Source: an uncultured Desulfobacteraceae bacterium
GTDB lineage: Bacteria; Desulfobacterota; Desulfobacteria; Desulfobacterales; UBA5852
Direction: 5' to 3'
Assembly (NCBI GenBank): GCA_913060875.1
Contig: CAJXSL010000001.1
Location: 434,001-498,000 of the forward strand
Length of the DNA stretch: 64,000 nucleotides
Made by a program: the position numbers and the translations under genes. Below are positions 25,655-35,200 of the stretch, one piece after another. The notes beneath the pieces are model-generated. The model saw only the letters and a list, made by a program, of their open reading frames with translations. It was not told where the DNA came from and searched no databases. Numbering within the stretch: the stretch's first letter is position 1; each line of letters starts with the position of its first letter.

Positions 25655-27163
25655 TCAGGTTTTGTAGAGGACGTCCATGTACGCCTTGAGGATGTTGCTC
25701 ACCACCCCCCGCAGGGGCAGGGTGGCGGCCATGCCGTAGACCGGCGCCATGCCGCCTTCGGCTTCCGGGGCCCGGCGCACCTCCTCGACGGCGGCCTGCA
25801 GGTCTTCCACGAACCGTTCGCGGACGCCCGGCTGGGTGTGGCGCAGGGTGACGCACAGGTGGACGCAGCTGGGGCGGTGCAGGCCGTTCAGACTCCAGCC
25901 GCGCCGGGTCATGGCATCCATGATGCGGTAGATATCCATCTGCCGGGAACCAAAGGCGATGACCCAGAGGGGATCGCCCAGGATAAAGAGTTCCGGGATG
26001 GCGCGGATGCCGGCTTTGATGGTGTCGGCTGTTTCCAGGATGTGCCGGGTGGCCTCCCGGTAGCCGGCCTGGCCGGTGGTGACCATGGCGGCCCAGCAGG
26101 CCGCGCTGAGGGCCCCCGGGCGGCTCCCGGCAAAGGAGGGCGAGAAGTAGAGGCCTCCCGGCCAGTCGGTCACGGTGAAGTACTGGTAGCGCCTGAGTTC
26201 CGGGCCGCGATAGAGAATGACCGACGTGCCCTTGGCGGCGTAGCCGTATTTATGGGTGTCGGCGGAAATGGAGGTGACACCCGGCAGACGGAAATCGAAG
26301 GCCGGCACGGGATAGCCCAGGTCTTCGGCCCAGGGAAGGACGAATCCGCCCAGACAGGCGTCGGTATGGAAACCGATCCCCCGGCGCAGGGCCAGTTCGG
26401 ACATCTCGGCAATGGGATCCACCATGCCGTGGGGAAAAGACGGCGCCGAACCCACCAGGACGATGGTGCGGCGGGTGATGGCCTTGGCGGCGGCCCGGAC
26501 ATCGGCCCGGCAGTTCTGATCCACGGGGATGCGCACCAGCTTGATGCCGAAATACTGGGCGGCCTTGTCAAAGGCGGCGTGGGCCGTCACCGGCACCACC
26601 ATTTCGGGACGGCGGATGCCCCGTTCGGCACGGGCCTGGTCCCGATAGGTCTTCATGGCCAGCATGATGCTTTCGGTGCCGCCGGAGGACAGGGTGCCGC
26701 AGATGTCGTCGCCGGACGCCTCGCCACCCAGCATCGCCGCCGTCATGGCAACGATCTCCGCTTCGTACTTGCTGATGCTGGGCCATACGTCGGCATGCAG
26801 GGGGTTGGTCTGGGAATGCAGGGCGTAGACCTGGTTGAGAAAGTCGATATGCGTGGTGTCCCCGTGATAGACCGCCCCGGAGACGAACCCGTCCCGCCAG
26901 CTGTCGGTCTCCCGGTTTTGCAGGGCGGTCATGCTTTCCAGGACGTTTTCCGGCTGCTGGCCCTCGGCCGGAAGATGCTGCAGGCGCGGCAGTTCGTCGC
27001 GATAGGGCTTCAATTCTTTTTCCAGGGTTTGCATCAGATCCCCGGTGTCCTGTTCGATCTTGGCCCGTACGGCCGGGATTTTGCGCAGGTGCTTTTCCAG
27101 TCGGGCCACCAAACGCGGGTTCAGGCGGGTCAAGAGGTCGGTCACTTGGTCCATGGATGGCAT
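25655..27163 (-). CDS. PLP-dependent decarboxylase/lyase, sphingosine-1-phosphate lyase type
   Basis: 502 residues, fold-type I, group II decarboxylase family. Motifs: [19 protein letters not shown] (phosphate-binding), [29 protein letters not shown] (the Asp that contacts the PLP nitrogen) and [15 protein letters not shown] with Lys305 as Schiff-base residue. These blocks are those of sphingosine-1-phosphate lyase and its bacterial relatives, which cleave phosphorylated amino alcohols to an aldehyde and phosphoethanolamine. There is no obvious N-terminal membrane anchor. A carbohydrate-type kinase lies upstream on the same strand, so a kinase-lyase pair is possible but unproven. Confidence 0.85.
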   Translation of the reverse strand: MPSMDQVTDLLTRLNPRLVARLEKHLRKIPAVRAKIEQDTGDLMQTLEKELKPYRDELPRLQHLPAEGQQPENVLESMTALQNRETDSWRDGFVSGAVYHGDTTHIDFLNQVYALHSQTNPLHADVWPSISKYEAEIVAMTAAMLGGEASGDDICGTLSSGGTESIMLAMKTYRDQARAERGIRRPEMVVPVTAHAAFDKAAQYFGIKLVRIPVDQNCRADVRAAAKAITRRTIVLVGSAPSFPHGMVDPIAEMSELALRRGIGFHTDACLGGFVLPWAEDLGYPVPAFDFRLPGVTSISADTHKYGYAAKGTSVILYRGPELRRYQYFTVTDWPGGLYFSPSFAGSRPGALSAACWAAMVTTGQAGYREATRHILETADTIKAGIRAIPELFILGDPLWVIAFGSRQMDIYRIMDAMTRRGWSLNGLHRPSCVHLCVTLRHTQPGVRERFVEDLQAAVEEVRRAPEAEGGMAPVYGMAATLPLRGVVSNILKAYMDVLYKT

Positions 27164-27220
27164 AAGCGTTTCACTCCAAAGTCAAATTGTTGGTTTTGTC
27201 GCTGACGATATTGACAAAAA

Positions 27221-27430
27221 GCCAGAAGCCAGAAGCCAGGAGCCAGGAGACAGAATTCAGAATGGCGTTGAAGTCGCTTCGCTCCAGCGATTCCAAAAAT
27301 AGGTGCTGCCGAAGGCGATGCATTCGGTTGACTTCTGACGCCAGACGCCTGACTTCTCAGTTCAACTTTCAACTGCCGGGGATAGCCCCTTCCATGGGCA
27401 ATCCAAAGCCAGGCCTTCCGGGCCCGGATC
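27221..27430. repeat. Short-unit CCAGAAG repeat and relative of the 278-bp repeat
   Basis: It begins with a tandem-like run GCCAGAAGCCAGAAGCCAGG then GAGCCAGGAGACAGAATTC, and ends with CCAAAGCCAGGCCTTCCGGG CCCGGAT, matching the 3' end of the 278-bp repeats. The middle differs. It fills the gap between the PLP enzyme and the FGGY kinase. Confidence 0.65.
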
Positions 27431-27432
27431 TT

Positions 27433-29034
27433 TTACTGCCGATTCAGCCGGGCATAGATCCTGCGGTTCTGGCGATAGATCTGTAAAAATTCACCGAACA
27501 TCTTCCGGTACAGATGTTCGTGTTCGGGGTCCGGGGTGTAGGTGTTGGCGATGGCAACGCCGCCGGCGATGTCTTCGAAGCGGCCGTAACCCAGGGCCAC
27601 GGCGGCCAGGATGCCGGCCCCCCGGGCGTTGGCCTCCACCGGGTCCCGGACCTGGTGGATGGGGCGGTTCAATATGTCCGCACAGATCTGGCACCAGAGG
27701 TCGGAATTGGCGCCGCCGCCCACCATGTGGATATGGGCCAGCTTGCGTTTGATGAATTTTTCCACATAGGTCATCAGCCAGCGGGCGTTGAAGGCCACCC
27801 CCTCCAGCACGGCCCGCACCAGGGTGCCCCGGTCGGCTTCCAGGGACATGTTGTGAAAGCCCCCCCGCACGGCGTGGTCTTCCACCGGTGTACGCTCCCC
27901 GTACAGCCAGGGCGTGAAGATCAGGCCCTGGGCGCCGGCCGGAATCTCCCGGGCCAGGGCTTCCAGGGCCGCAAAACTGCGGTCTTCTTCATCGGCACCG
28001 GGTGAACCGTTGGGGGGAAAGAGGATTTTATCCCGCAGAAAGGCCAGGCAGCCCCCGGCCGTCTCCTGCTCGTTGGCGATGAAATAGCGCCCGGGAATGG
28101 CGGAGGGGATGGACGCCATATTGTGCAGGAGATCGGTCTTTTTAAAGGGGACGTGGCAGGTCAGCCAGGAGGAGGTGCCGATATACAGGTGGGCTTCGTA
28201 GTCCCGGACCGCCCCCGACCCGATGGCGGCCGAGTGCAGGTCGGGGGTGCCCATGACCACCGGCAGGCCGGCGGGCAAGCCGAGATCCGCGGCTGCTTCC
28301 GGCAGCAGGGGGCCTAGAATGTCCACGGCCGGTTTGAGATCGGGCAGGGTATCGCGGTCCAGGCCGGTCATTTTTAGCAGGCCGTCGTGGTAGTCGATCC
28401 GGTCGATGCGCCGGTTGTCAGTCACCCAGTGGAGAATGATGGAGTCGTAGGAGGCCGCATAGCGACCGGTCAACCGAAGATTGAGATAGTCCTTGGGTTC
28501 CAGGAATTTGTACGTCGCCCGGTAGACATCCGGTTTCTCATGCTTGAGATACAGGATATGGGCGATGGGGTCTTTACCCGACGCCCCGGGAATGCCGCCG
28601 GTCAGCCGGATCCACTTCCAGAGTTTGTCGACCCCGAAGCCTTCCAGCCGCACTGGCCCGGACGTGATGCGCCTGATATAGGGCGCCCCGCGGGCATCCA
28701 TCCAGATGATGGCGTTGCCCAGGGGATCACCGTTTCGATCGACGGCCACCGTGCCGGACCACTGGGTGGTGCAGCACACCCCGGCAATGCGCCGGTCGGC
28801 AATCTCGGGGCGGGCCAGCAGGCGGCGGGCGGCCCCGCAGATGGCTTGCCACCAGTCCTCCGGGGCCTGTTCGGCGCCGCCGCCGGGCAGTAGTTCCACC
28901 GGGGTTTTTTCGATTTCACAGGCAAGCACTTCGCCTTTAACGGAGACCAGGGCAACCTTGGGACCGGAGGTGCCAAGATCGATGGCCAGGGTGCAATCGG
29001 AAGCCTTTCGGTGGTCCCTGCGGGCTGTTTGCAT
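27433..29034 (-). CDS. FGGY-family carbohydrate kinase (xylulokinase-like)
   Basis: 533 residues. The N-terminal ATPase block AIDLGTSGPKVALVSVKG, the Asp-containing NAIIWMDARG region and the C-terminal FGGY signature block (HIHMVGGGANSDLWCQICAD) are present. The family phosphorylates sugars or polyols such as xylulose, ribulose or glycerol. The substrate is not decided. It lies upstream of the PLP lyase on the same strand, separated by a 270-bp repeat-filled gap. Confidence 0.85.
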   Translation of the reverse strand: MQTARRDHRKASDCTLAIDLGTSGPKVALVSVKGEVLACEIEKTPVELLPGGGAEQAPEDWWQAICGAARRLLARPEIADRRIAGVCCTTQWSGTVAVDRNGDPLGNAIIWMDARGAPYIRRITSGPVRLEGFGVDKLWKWIRLTGGIPGASGKDPIAHILYLKHEKPDVYRATYKFLEPKDYLNLRLTGRYAASYDSIILHWVTDNRRIDRIDYHDGLLKMTGLDRDTLPDLKPAVDILGPLLPEAAADLGLPAGLPVVMGTPDLHSAAIGSGAVRDYEAHLYIGTSSWLTCHVPFKKTDLLHNMASIPSAIPGRYFIANEQETAGGCLAFLRDKILFPPNGSPGADEEDRSFAALEALAREIPAGAQGLIFTPWLYGERTPVEDHAVRGGFHNMSLEADRGTLVRAVLEGVAFNARWLMTYVEKFIKRKLAHIHMVGGGANSDLWCQICADILNRPIHQVRDPVEANARGAGILAAVALGYGRFEDIAGGVAIANTYTPDPEHEHLYRKMFGEFLQIYRQNRRIYARLNRQ

Positions 29035-29098
29035 TCAGACTCCTTCCTGTCGCTGTCGGGCTGAGACCCGCCTGAGGCGGGTAATCAGACCGCGGCTT

Positions 29099-30973
29099 CT
29101 ATTTTTCGCCTCCCAGGCGTTTCAATCGATCTCCCATGCTTTTGAAGAATCCTTTTTCCTGGTTGGCCCCATCGGAACCGGAAGCGGATTCGTCGTGCTT
29201 GTCGACGGTCACGCCTTTTTCGGCCGCTTGAATGGCGGACAGGCACGGGTTTTCATCGTCGGCACTGATCCCTGCCAGGGCGGCCGCGATGCCCACCGGC
29301 CCGAAGAGGGCGACGCCCCCGACCAGCTTACCCACCGTGATGGCACTCTCCGTGGGATCCACTTCCATGGCCGGTTCGGCCAGGGTCCCCCCGAGCCGGA
29401 AAGGTCGGGTCAGGCCGCCCAGGCTGATCACGCCCCTTTTGGGGGCCGGTTTGAGACCGATATCAAGGTGTTCGGTTTTAAGATCGATGCGGCCATCCCC
29501 CAGGATGCTGGTTTGGGGGGTGTCGATCACAAGATGCGTAATAGCCACCTGCCCCGCGTTGCTGTCCGTGCGCATCACCAGGCAGTTGATCGGCGTGCCT
29601 TGTTGGCGGGCGGCTTCCTGACCGAACATGCCCAGCAGCTGACGCGTAATGCCTTTGCTGAAAATCCCGAAAAAGCGGCCTTTGATATGCCCTTTGCCGG
29701 AGACCAATTGGGTATAGCCTCCCAGGCTGGCAGCCCAATCGGCGGTTGACCGGCCCTGCGCATTAAGGTCGATCCGGACATCGAGAATGCCTTCCAGACC
29801 TTCGCGCAGCCGGAGTTCCTTCATCATGAGCGCGGCATTCATCTGGGTAATGGTGAATTTGGCGCTGGCCCGGGGGGTTTTAGAACGGGCATCGATGGAG
29901 ACGCTACCGGATACGTCGCCGCCTCCGGCCACGGCGCTGATGGGATCAACCGTTAGCAACCCTTTGTCGAGTTGCAGGGTCATTTTGACATCTTTCAATG
30001 AGAATCGCGGTGTGAGCAGATGGGTTAGGTCCAGGTCCAGCCGACCGTCCAAAGCGCCCAGCGCGTCGAAGGGAAGGGGGGCTTTCGAAAAGATGCGTGC
30101 CGGGGATTTGGACCCCGTTCCCGTGTGGGTATTGGATCCCGAAGACGCCAGCCAGGGGCGCAGGTCCAGGCGTTCGCCCTGTACGGTAAGGCTCAATTCA
30201 GGCCGGTGGGCCATGTCCTGCGGCCTGGCGCTAATCGCTCCTTTCAGGGACAGGGTGTCGCCCTCGGTCTCAAGGCGAAAATCGAACGGCCACGGCCAGC
30301 GTTTACGGATAATGTGTCCGAACAGTTGCGAGGCGCCCTCCAGGGCGAACCGGCGGTCGTTATAGCGGCCTTCAAAGGTGCTTTTTACCGGCAGGGGGCC
30401 GGATTGGCGTTCGAGCCGTAATTGGGTGATATCAAAATTTTCAGTACGGCCATCCGCATGGTCCACCCAGCGAATATGGCCCTTTTCCACGGTAAGCCCT
30501 TCGAGGGACCATTTAAACTCGGCATTGTCGGTGGGGGGGGCGTCGGAAGGCGTCGGGGTCGGTGCGGATTCCGCAGGAGGCGGCGGCTCCCAGTTGAAAT
30601 TGCCGGTTCGGGCGGCCTGCTCGATCAGGATGTCCGGTTCCACCAGGCGCAATTCCAGGATTTCCAGCGCGTGGTTCCAGAGGGCCCAAAGACCGATTTG
30701 GATTTCCAGCCGTTTGACCGTCAGCATGTCGGGCCTGGATCCCCACGAGGCATTTTGCAGGCGGATGTTTTCCGCCGTCAGCGTGGGAGGCAGGCGCAGC
30801 CGGATGGCAAGATCGCCTTCGATATCAAGCTTTTTCCCCAGCAGGCTTTGGGTCTGATCGGCGATCAGGGGCTTCAGGCGGTTGTAGTCGTAGGTTGCCG
30901 CCCACCACAGCAAACCGATCAGCACCAAACCGAAAAGGGCGCTGATGACAATGGCAATGGTCTTCCATTTCAT
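29099..30973 (-). CDS. AsmA family protein
   Basis: 624 residues. One N-terminal membrane segment (about 7-29, IAIVISALFGLVLIGLLWWA) is followed by a long extracytoplasmic part. The AsmA N-terminal block (LIADQTQSLLGKKLDIEGDL) and C-terminal AsmA-like repeats (VDTPQTSILGDGRIDLKT-type, AINLGGL-like) are present. AsmA proteins are inner-membrane-anchored bridge-like proteins linked to phospholipid traffic and outer-membrane assembly. A Pro/Thr-rich linker is at about 132-150. It stands 64 bp downstream-strand from the kinase gene start. Confidence 0.85.
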   Translation of the reverse strand: MKWKTIAIVISALFGLVLIGLLWWAATYDYNRLKPLIADQTQSLLGKKLDIEGDLAIRLRLPPTLTAENIRLQNASWGSRPDMLTVKRLEIQIGLWALWNHALEILELRLVEPDILIEQAARTGNFNWEPPPPAESAPTPTPSDAPPTDNAEFKWSLEGLTVEKGHIRWVDHADGRTENFDITQLRLERQSGPLPVKSTFEGRYNDRRFALEGASQLFGHIIRKRWPWPFDFRLETEGDTLSLKGAISARPQDMAHRPELSLTVQGERLDLRPWLASSGSNTHTGTGSKSPARIFSKAPLPFDALGALDGRLDLDLTHLLTPRFSLKDVKMTLQLDKGLLTVDPISAVAGGGDVSGSVSIDARSKTPRASAKFTITQMNAALMMKELRLREGLEGILDVRIDLNAQGRSTADWAASLGGYTQLVSGKGHIKGRFFGIFSKGITRQLLGMFGQEAARQQGTPINCLVMRTDSNAGQVAITHLVIDTPQTSILGDGRIDLKTEHLDIGLKPAPKRGVISLGGLTRPFRLGGTLAEPAMEVDPTESAITVGKLVGGVALFGPVGIAAALAGISADDENPCLSAIQAAEKGVTVDKHDESASGSDGANQEKGFFKSMGDRLKRLGGEK

Positions 30974-31184
30974 GGGTACGCCCTCCCTTGCGGCTTATCG
31001 AAGCCGCCCCAATTATAAATCGTTGTACTTCGAGATGATCCAAGCCTTTCATCCCGGACGGAGGCATCGGAGAGACTCCGCTGATCCGGGGTGTTTTTTC
31101 CTAAAGGGAAAAACAAAACCTCGAGAACGAAAAACGATCTTACCCCCGTCTTGATTTTATTGAAGGGCTGCCCGAAGCCTCCTG

Positions 31185-31826
31185 TTAGGCGGTAGGAGCG
31201 CCGTTTTCACGTTCGGCGAGGTAGACATCGAACATATCCCGGATCAGGCGGCCCACCCGCTGCATGTGCTCCAGGCTTTCCGTTTCGGAACGCCCGGGGT
31301 ATTTGCGGAAAGCGATCAGGATGCCGCTCAGGGCGGCAAAAAGTGAATGGGAGAGAAGGCGTTTGTCGGCTTCTTCCGGGACGTCGACAAAGACCAGTTC
31401 GAGCAGATCCATGAACCGACGGGCCACCACATCCAGTTTGCGTGCCGATTCGCCGCCGATTTTGCCATGCAGGGAAAAACGGGTGATCATCTGCCAGTAG
31501 ACTTCGTTGCGGGTGTTGTATTCCAGAAAATGGGCGATCAGGGCGTCCAGTTTTTCGGAATCCCCTTTGCCTTCGAGATGCGTTTCAAGCTCGCTAATGA
31601 ATCTTTTGGTGTCGCGATAAGCCGCCTCGACAAAAAGGGCTTCCTGGTTTTTGAAATAGGTATAGATGGACGACTTGGCGATGCCGGCCGCGTTGGCGAT
31701 TTCCTGCATGCTGACATTGTCATACGTTTTGGTGCCGAATACTGTTTTGGCGGCATCGATGATCAGGTCTTTGCGGGTTTCCCGCTCCTGCTGTTTGAGT
31801 CTGCTGAGGGTGCCTTTGGGGGCCAT
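31185..31826 (-). CDS. TetR/AcrR-family transcriptional regulator
   Basis: 213 residues from the ATG at 31826, preceded by AAGGA at 7 nt; an ATG at 31964 would add 46 residues with no domain and no ribosome site. The TetR HTH is at about 25-70 (VSMQEIANAAGIAKSSIYTYF). The C-terminal ligand domain is variable. It is divergent from the acyl-CoA ligase gene at 32077, and a perfect inverted repeat lies within the likely ligase promoter, so it is probably an acyl-CoA-responsive repressor of the cluster to its right. Confidence 0.88.
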   Translation of the reverse strand: MAPKGTLSRLKQQERETRKDLIIDAAKTVFGTKTYDNVSMQEIANAAGIAKSSIYTYFKNQEALFVEAAYRDTKRFISELETHLEGKGDSEKLDALIAHFLEYNTRNEVYWQMITRFSLHGKIGGESARKLDVVARRFMDLLELVFVDVPEEADKRLLSHSLFAALSGILIAFRKYPGRSETESLEHMQRVGRLIRDMFDVYLAERENGAPTA

Positions 31827-31995
31827 GGTGGTTTCCTTGCAACCGTCGATATGGATTTCGATCTCGGGCGGATAATCCGGAGAGGTTTTACCGATATGGG
31901 GTGATTGATTGCCCTGTGCCCTTTCATTTCCGGCAAAAAATAATCGCTTCCGATACAATTCCATAGCATCGGTGCGTTAAAAAATCAAATATAGG

Positions 31996-32024
31996 TTGAC
32001 TGATCGACCGGTGGTCGATATGTA
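31996..32024 (+). promoter_or_regulatory. Sigma-70-like promoter with palindromic operator in its spacer
   Basis: TTGACT (31996-32001) and TATGTA (32019-32024) are separated by exactly 17 bp. The spacer is almost filled by the perfect inverted repeat ATCGACC-GGT-GGTCGAT (32003-32019). This is the usual arrangement for a TetR-type repressor that blocks RNA polymerase. It lies 50 bp before the ligase start and 170 bp before the TetR start. Confidence 0.65.
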
Positions 32025-32076
32025 AACCCACGAACGGTTTCATGGCCATCATTTCTTCCTGAGGAGATCGTGACCC

Positions 32077-33795
32077 ATGGATGCGAACAGACCCTGGCTT
32101 ACCTATTACGGCGATGTCCCCCACCAAATCGATTACCCGAACGTTACCATGTACGAAGCGCTGGCGCAGACGACAGCGCGCTGCCCGGAAGCGGTGGCCT
32201 ATGATTTCTTCGGCACCACGGCCACCTACCGGCAATTTCTGGCGGAGATCGATCGCTGTGCCGCTGCCCTGTCCGCGCTGGGGCTCGAACAGGGGGAGCG
32301 CATGACCATTGCCATGCCCACCTGCCCCCAGGCGGTGATTTGCTTTTACGCCGTGAACAAACTGGGGGCGGTGGCCAGCATGATTCACCCCCTGTCCACC
32401 GCCACCGAGATCGCCTTTTACCTCAACCTGAGCAAGAGCCGTTTTGCCCTGACCCTGGACGCGTTCTACAGCAAGTTCAAAGCCGTACAGAACAGCACGA
32501 CACTGGAAAAGCTAGTTCTGGCGCGGATTCCCGATTACCTGCCTTGGCTTAAACGCCTCGGGTTCAACCTGACCAAAGGGCGCCAGATTCCCAAAGTCCC
32601 GGAGGATGCCCTGGTGGTCTGGTGGCAGGCCATGATGTCCCAAACCCACCCGCAATCCGCGCAGGGCAGTGCCGGATTCGAGGACCTGGCCGTGATTCTC
32701 TACAGCGGCGGCACCACCGGCAAGCCCAAGGGGATCATGCTGTCCAACCGCAATTTTATCTGCGAGGGCAAGCAGGTCTCGGCCTGGGGGGATTTGACCG
32801 GTGATGATGCCATTCTGGCGATTCTTCCCGTGTTTCACGGTTTCGGTCTGGGCGTCTGCATCAATGCCGCTTTCATGGGCGGCGCCAAAAGTATTATGGT
32901 GCCCCAGTTCACGCCTGAAGATGTGGCCAAATTGATCCGCACCAAGAGACCCAACTTCATCATCGGGGTGCCGACGCTCTACGAAGCCCTTAATCGCAGC
33001 AAGGTTTTCCAGCAAACCGATCTGAGCTGCATCAAGGCGGCTTTTTGCGGTGCCGACACCCTGCCGCGGCGGGTCAAAGAACGCTTCGAGGCCGTTGTAA
33101 GCCAGCGGGGCGGCGATACCCAGTTGCGCGAAGGCTATGGCCTTACGGAGGCCGTGACGGCGATCATGGCCATGCCCATGACCGAATACCGCGAAGGGAG
33201 CGTGGGGGTGCCGTTTCCGGACATGGATGCCAAGATCGTCCGGTCCGGCACCACCGAGACCCTTCCCCCCGGAGAGGAAGGCGAGATCTGCATCAGCGGT
33301 CCGGCCGTCATGATGGGCTATCTGGAGCAGCCCGAGGAAACCGCCAAAACCCTCCAGCAGCATCCGGACGGAAAGACCTGGCTGCACACCGGGGATATCG
33401 GCACCATGGACGACGACGGATTTTTCTATTTCCGCCTGCGGGAAAAACGGATGATCAAATCGTCGGGCATGAACGTCTACCCGGCCCAGGTGGAAGAGCA
33501 GTTGTATAAACATCCGGCGATTCAGGAGGTGTGCATCATCGGCGTGCCGGATGCCAAGCAGGTGGAACGGGTCAAGGGCTTCGTGGTACTGAAAGATTCC
33601 AGCCAGGCCGGACCGGCCATGGAAAAGGAATTGATCGATTTTTGCCGTCGGGATCTGATCAAGTGGAGCTGCCCGCGGGAGATCGAGTTCCGCACGGAGC
33701 TGCCCCTGACCCTCGTGGGGAAAGTGGCCTTTGCGGAACTGGCGGCCGAGGAAGCCGCCAAACAGAAGATGGAAACCGACACAAACCCGGCCTGA
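32077..33795 (+). CDS. AMP-dependent acyl-CoA synthetase
   Basis: 572 residues. Signatures: LYSGGTTGKPKGIMLSNRN (A3), REGYGLTEAVTAI (A5), HTGDIGTMDDDGFFYF (A7), REKRMIKSSGMNVYPAQVEE (A8) and a C-terminal Lys in PLTLVGKVAF (A10). It forms an acyl-CoA from a free acid via the acyl-adenylate. GAGGAG-like bases lie 14-19 nt before the ATG. First gene of the run with the two dehydratase subunits, the BASS transporter and the activase; it probably loads the acid imported by that transporter. Confidence 0.88.
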   Translation: MDANRPWLTYYGDVPHQIDYPNVTMYEALAQTTARCPEAVAYDFFGTTATYRQFLAEIDRCAAALSALGLEQGERMTIAMPTCPQAVICFYAVNKLGAVASMIHPLSTATEIAFYLNLSKSRFALTLDAFYSKFKAVQNSTTLEKLVLARIPDYLPWLKRLGFNLTKGRQIPKVPEDALVVWWQAMMSQTHPQSAQGSAGFEDLAVILYSGGTTGKPKGIMLSNRNFICEGKQVSAWGDLTGDDAILAILPVFHGFGLGVCINAAFMGGAKSIMVPQFTPEDVAKLIRTKRPNFIIGVPTLYEALNRSKVFQQTDLSCIKAAFCGADTLPRRVKERFEAVVSQRGGDTQLREGYGLTEAVTAIMAMPMTEYREGSVGVPFPDMDAKIVRSGTTETLPPGEEGEICISGPAVMMGYLEQPEETAKTLQQHPDGKTWLHTGDIGTMDDDGFFYFRLREKRMIKSSGMNVYPAQVEEQLYKHPAIQEVCIIGVPDAKQVERVKGFVVLKDSSQAGPAMEKELIDFCRRDLIKWSCPREIEFRTELPLTLVGKVAFAELAAEEAAKQKMETDTNPA

Positions 33796-33860
33796 TGCCC
33801 ATCATCCAGCCGGACAGGCGACCGTACAACGGGCGTGATTTCGGAAAAAGGAGTACCACC

Positions 33861-34982
33861 ATGGAAGCGATGCAGCCGTTTCATGATATTGCCGCCGATC
33901 CCAAAGCCTATGCGCGTGCTTGGAAGGAAAGAACCGGCGGGAAGGTGATCGGGACCCTGTGTTCCTATGCGCCGGAGGAATTGATCCTGGCCGCTGGTGC
34001 CCTGGGGTTCCGCATCGTGGGGGGCAGCGGGGCCATCTCCAAGGCCGACGTCCACCTGCAGGCCTACAGTTGCAGCCTGGTGCGCGGCGCCCTGGAGGAT
34101 GCCCTCGACAACCAGTTGGATTTTCTGGACGGGGCCGTCTTTCCCCATACCTGTGATTCCATCCAGCGATTGTCCGATATCTGGCGTATGAACGCCAAGA
34201 CCGGATTCCATCTGGACGTGGTGCTGCCCGTCAAGCTGAACACCGCCAGCGCGCGGGACTACATGACGGCGGTCATGGCCAAAGCCCGCTCCGAACTGGG
34301 AGGGATGCTGGGGCAGACGATTGCGGACGACGATATCCGCCAGGCCATCGATACCTACAACCGCATCCGCGCCAAGATGGAAACCCTCTACACCCTGCGG
34401 CGGGACTGCCCCGGCGTGATCGCCGGAGGCGATGTTCACGCGATTACCCGGGCGGCCATGGTGATGGATCGTCACGATTTTCTCAAGGGGCTTTCCAAAG
34501 TCGTCGATGGGGTGTCGGCGGCCGCCAAGGCCTTTTCAGGTCCTGATCCCAAGCGCATTTTTCTTTCCGGCGGGGTTTGCAACCTGCCCGACATTTATGG
34601 CCCCATCGAGGCGTCCGGCGGCGCGGTGGTGGGCGATGACCTGTGCACCGGATCGCGCCAGATGCTGGGGGCCATCGATGACCAGGACGATTTGATCGAA
34701 GCCATCGGCCGACGCTACATGGAACGGGCGGTCTGCCCGGCCAAGCATGCCGGTATACGAACCCGGGGGGAAGAACTTGTCCGTCGGGCGCGGGCGGCCA
34801 AAGCCCAGGGCGTGATCTTCCTGTATTTGAAGTTTTGCGACCCGCACGCTTTTGACTATCCTTATTTGAAAGACATGCTGACGGCCGAGGGCATTCCCAC
34901 GCTCCTGGTGGAACTGGAAGAGCAGACCGCCTCGGACGGCCAGTTTCAGACGCGGTGTGAGGCGTTTATGGAAATGCTCTAA
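33861..34982 (+). CDS. 2-hydroxyacyl-CoA dehydratase / benzoyl-CoA-reductase-type subunit (BcrC/HgdB-like, first)
   Basis: 373 residues from the ATG at 33861; AAAGGAG lies 7 nt upstream. The HGD-D family blocks are visible: VIGTLCSYAPEELILAAG (Cys34), LQAYSCSLVRGALEDAL (Cys71) and VFPHTCDSIQRLSDIW (Cys98), the three expected 4Fe-4S ligands, and C-terminal IFLSGGVCNLPDIYG. The partner subunit is at 35201. The enzyme family uses one electron, activated by an ATPase, to remove a hydroxyl from 2-hydroxyacyl-CoA or to reduce an aromatic ring. The stop codon lies inside a 146-bp repeat. Confidence 0.9.
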   Translation: MEAMQPFHDIAADPKAYARAWKERTGGKVIGTLCSYAPEELILAAGALGFRIVGGSGAISKADVHLQAYSCSLVRGALEDALDNQLDFLDGAVFPHTCDSIQRLSDIWRMNAKTGFHLDVVLPVKLNTASARDYMTAVMAKARSELGGMLGQTIADDDIRQAIDTYNRIRAKMETLYTLRRDCPGVIAGGDVHAITRAAMVMDRHDFLKGLSKVVDGVSAAAKAFSGPDPKRIFLSGGVCNLPDIYGPIEASGGAVVGDDLCTGSRQMLGAIDDQDDLIEAIGRRYMERAVCPAKHAGIRTRGEELVRRARAAKAQGVIFLYLKFCDPHAFDYPYLKDMLTAEGIPTLLVELEEQTASDGQFQTRCEAFMEML

Positions 34983-35125
34983 AAGCACTCTCAAAAAAGT
35001 CTTTTGGTTCCATATCGGCGTTGGACGCGCGCTTCAAATCCTCGAAATACGAGCGTATTCCTCCGGTTTGAATCGTGCTTCCGCCTTGATCTGAAACCAA
35101 AATCCAAATTTTGAGAGTGCTTTTA
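34980..35125. repeat. 146-bp palindromic element, copy C
   Basis: The ends are TAAAAGCACTCTCAAAA and TTTTGAGAGTGCTTTTA, a perfect inverted repeat. The core is ATCCTCGAAATACGAGCG followed by TATTCCTCCGGTTTGAA. Same length as copies A, B and D although the arms differ in sequence. Its first three bases are the stop codon of the dehydratase first subunit. It separates the two dehydratase subunit genes. Confidence 0.85.
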
Positions 35126-35200
35126 ACCATTGTTTTTAACCGATTGCATGGCCTTATAGCGTTGCCGACAGCCATCGGATGATACCGCAAGGAGAAGAAG

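Noticed and set aside
25556-27205. 549-codon plus-strand open frame
   Set aside because: Antisense of the PLP lyase; Gly/His-rich composition typical of a mirror frame.
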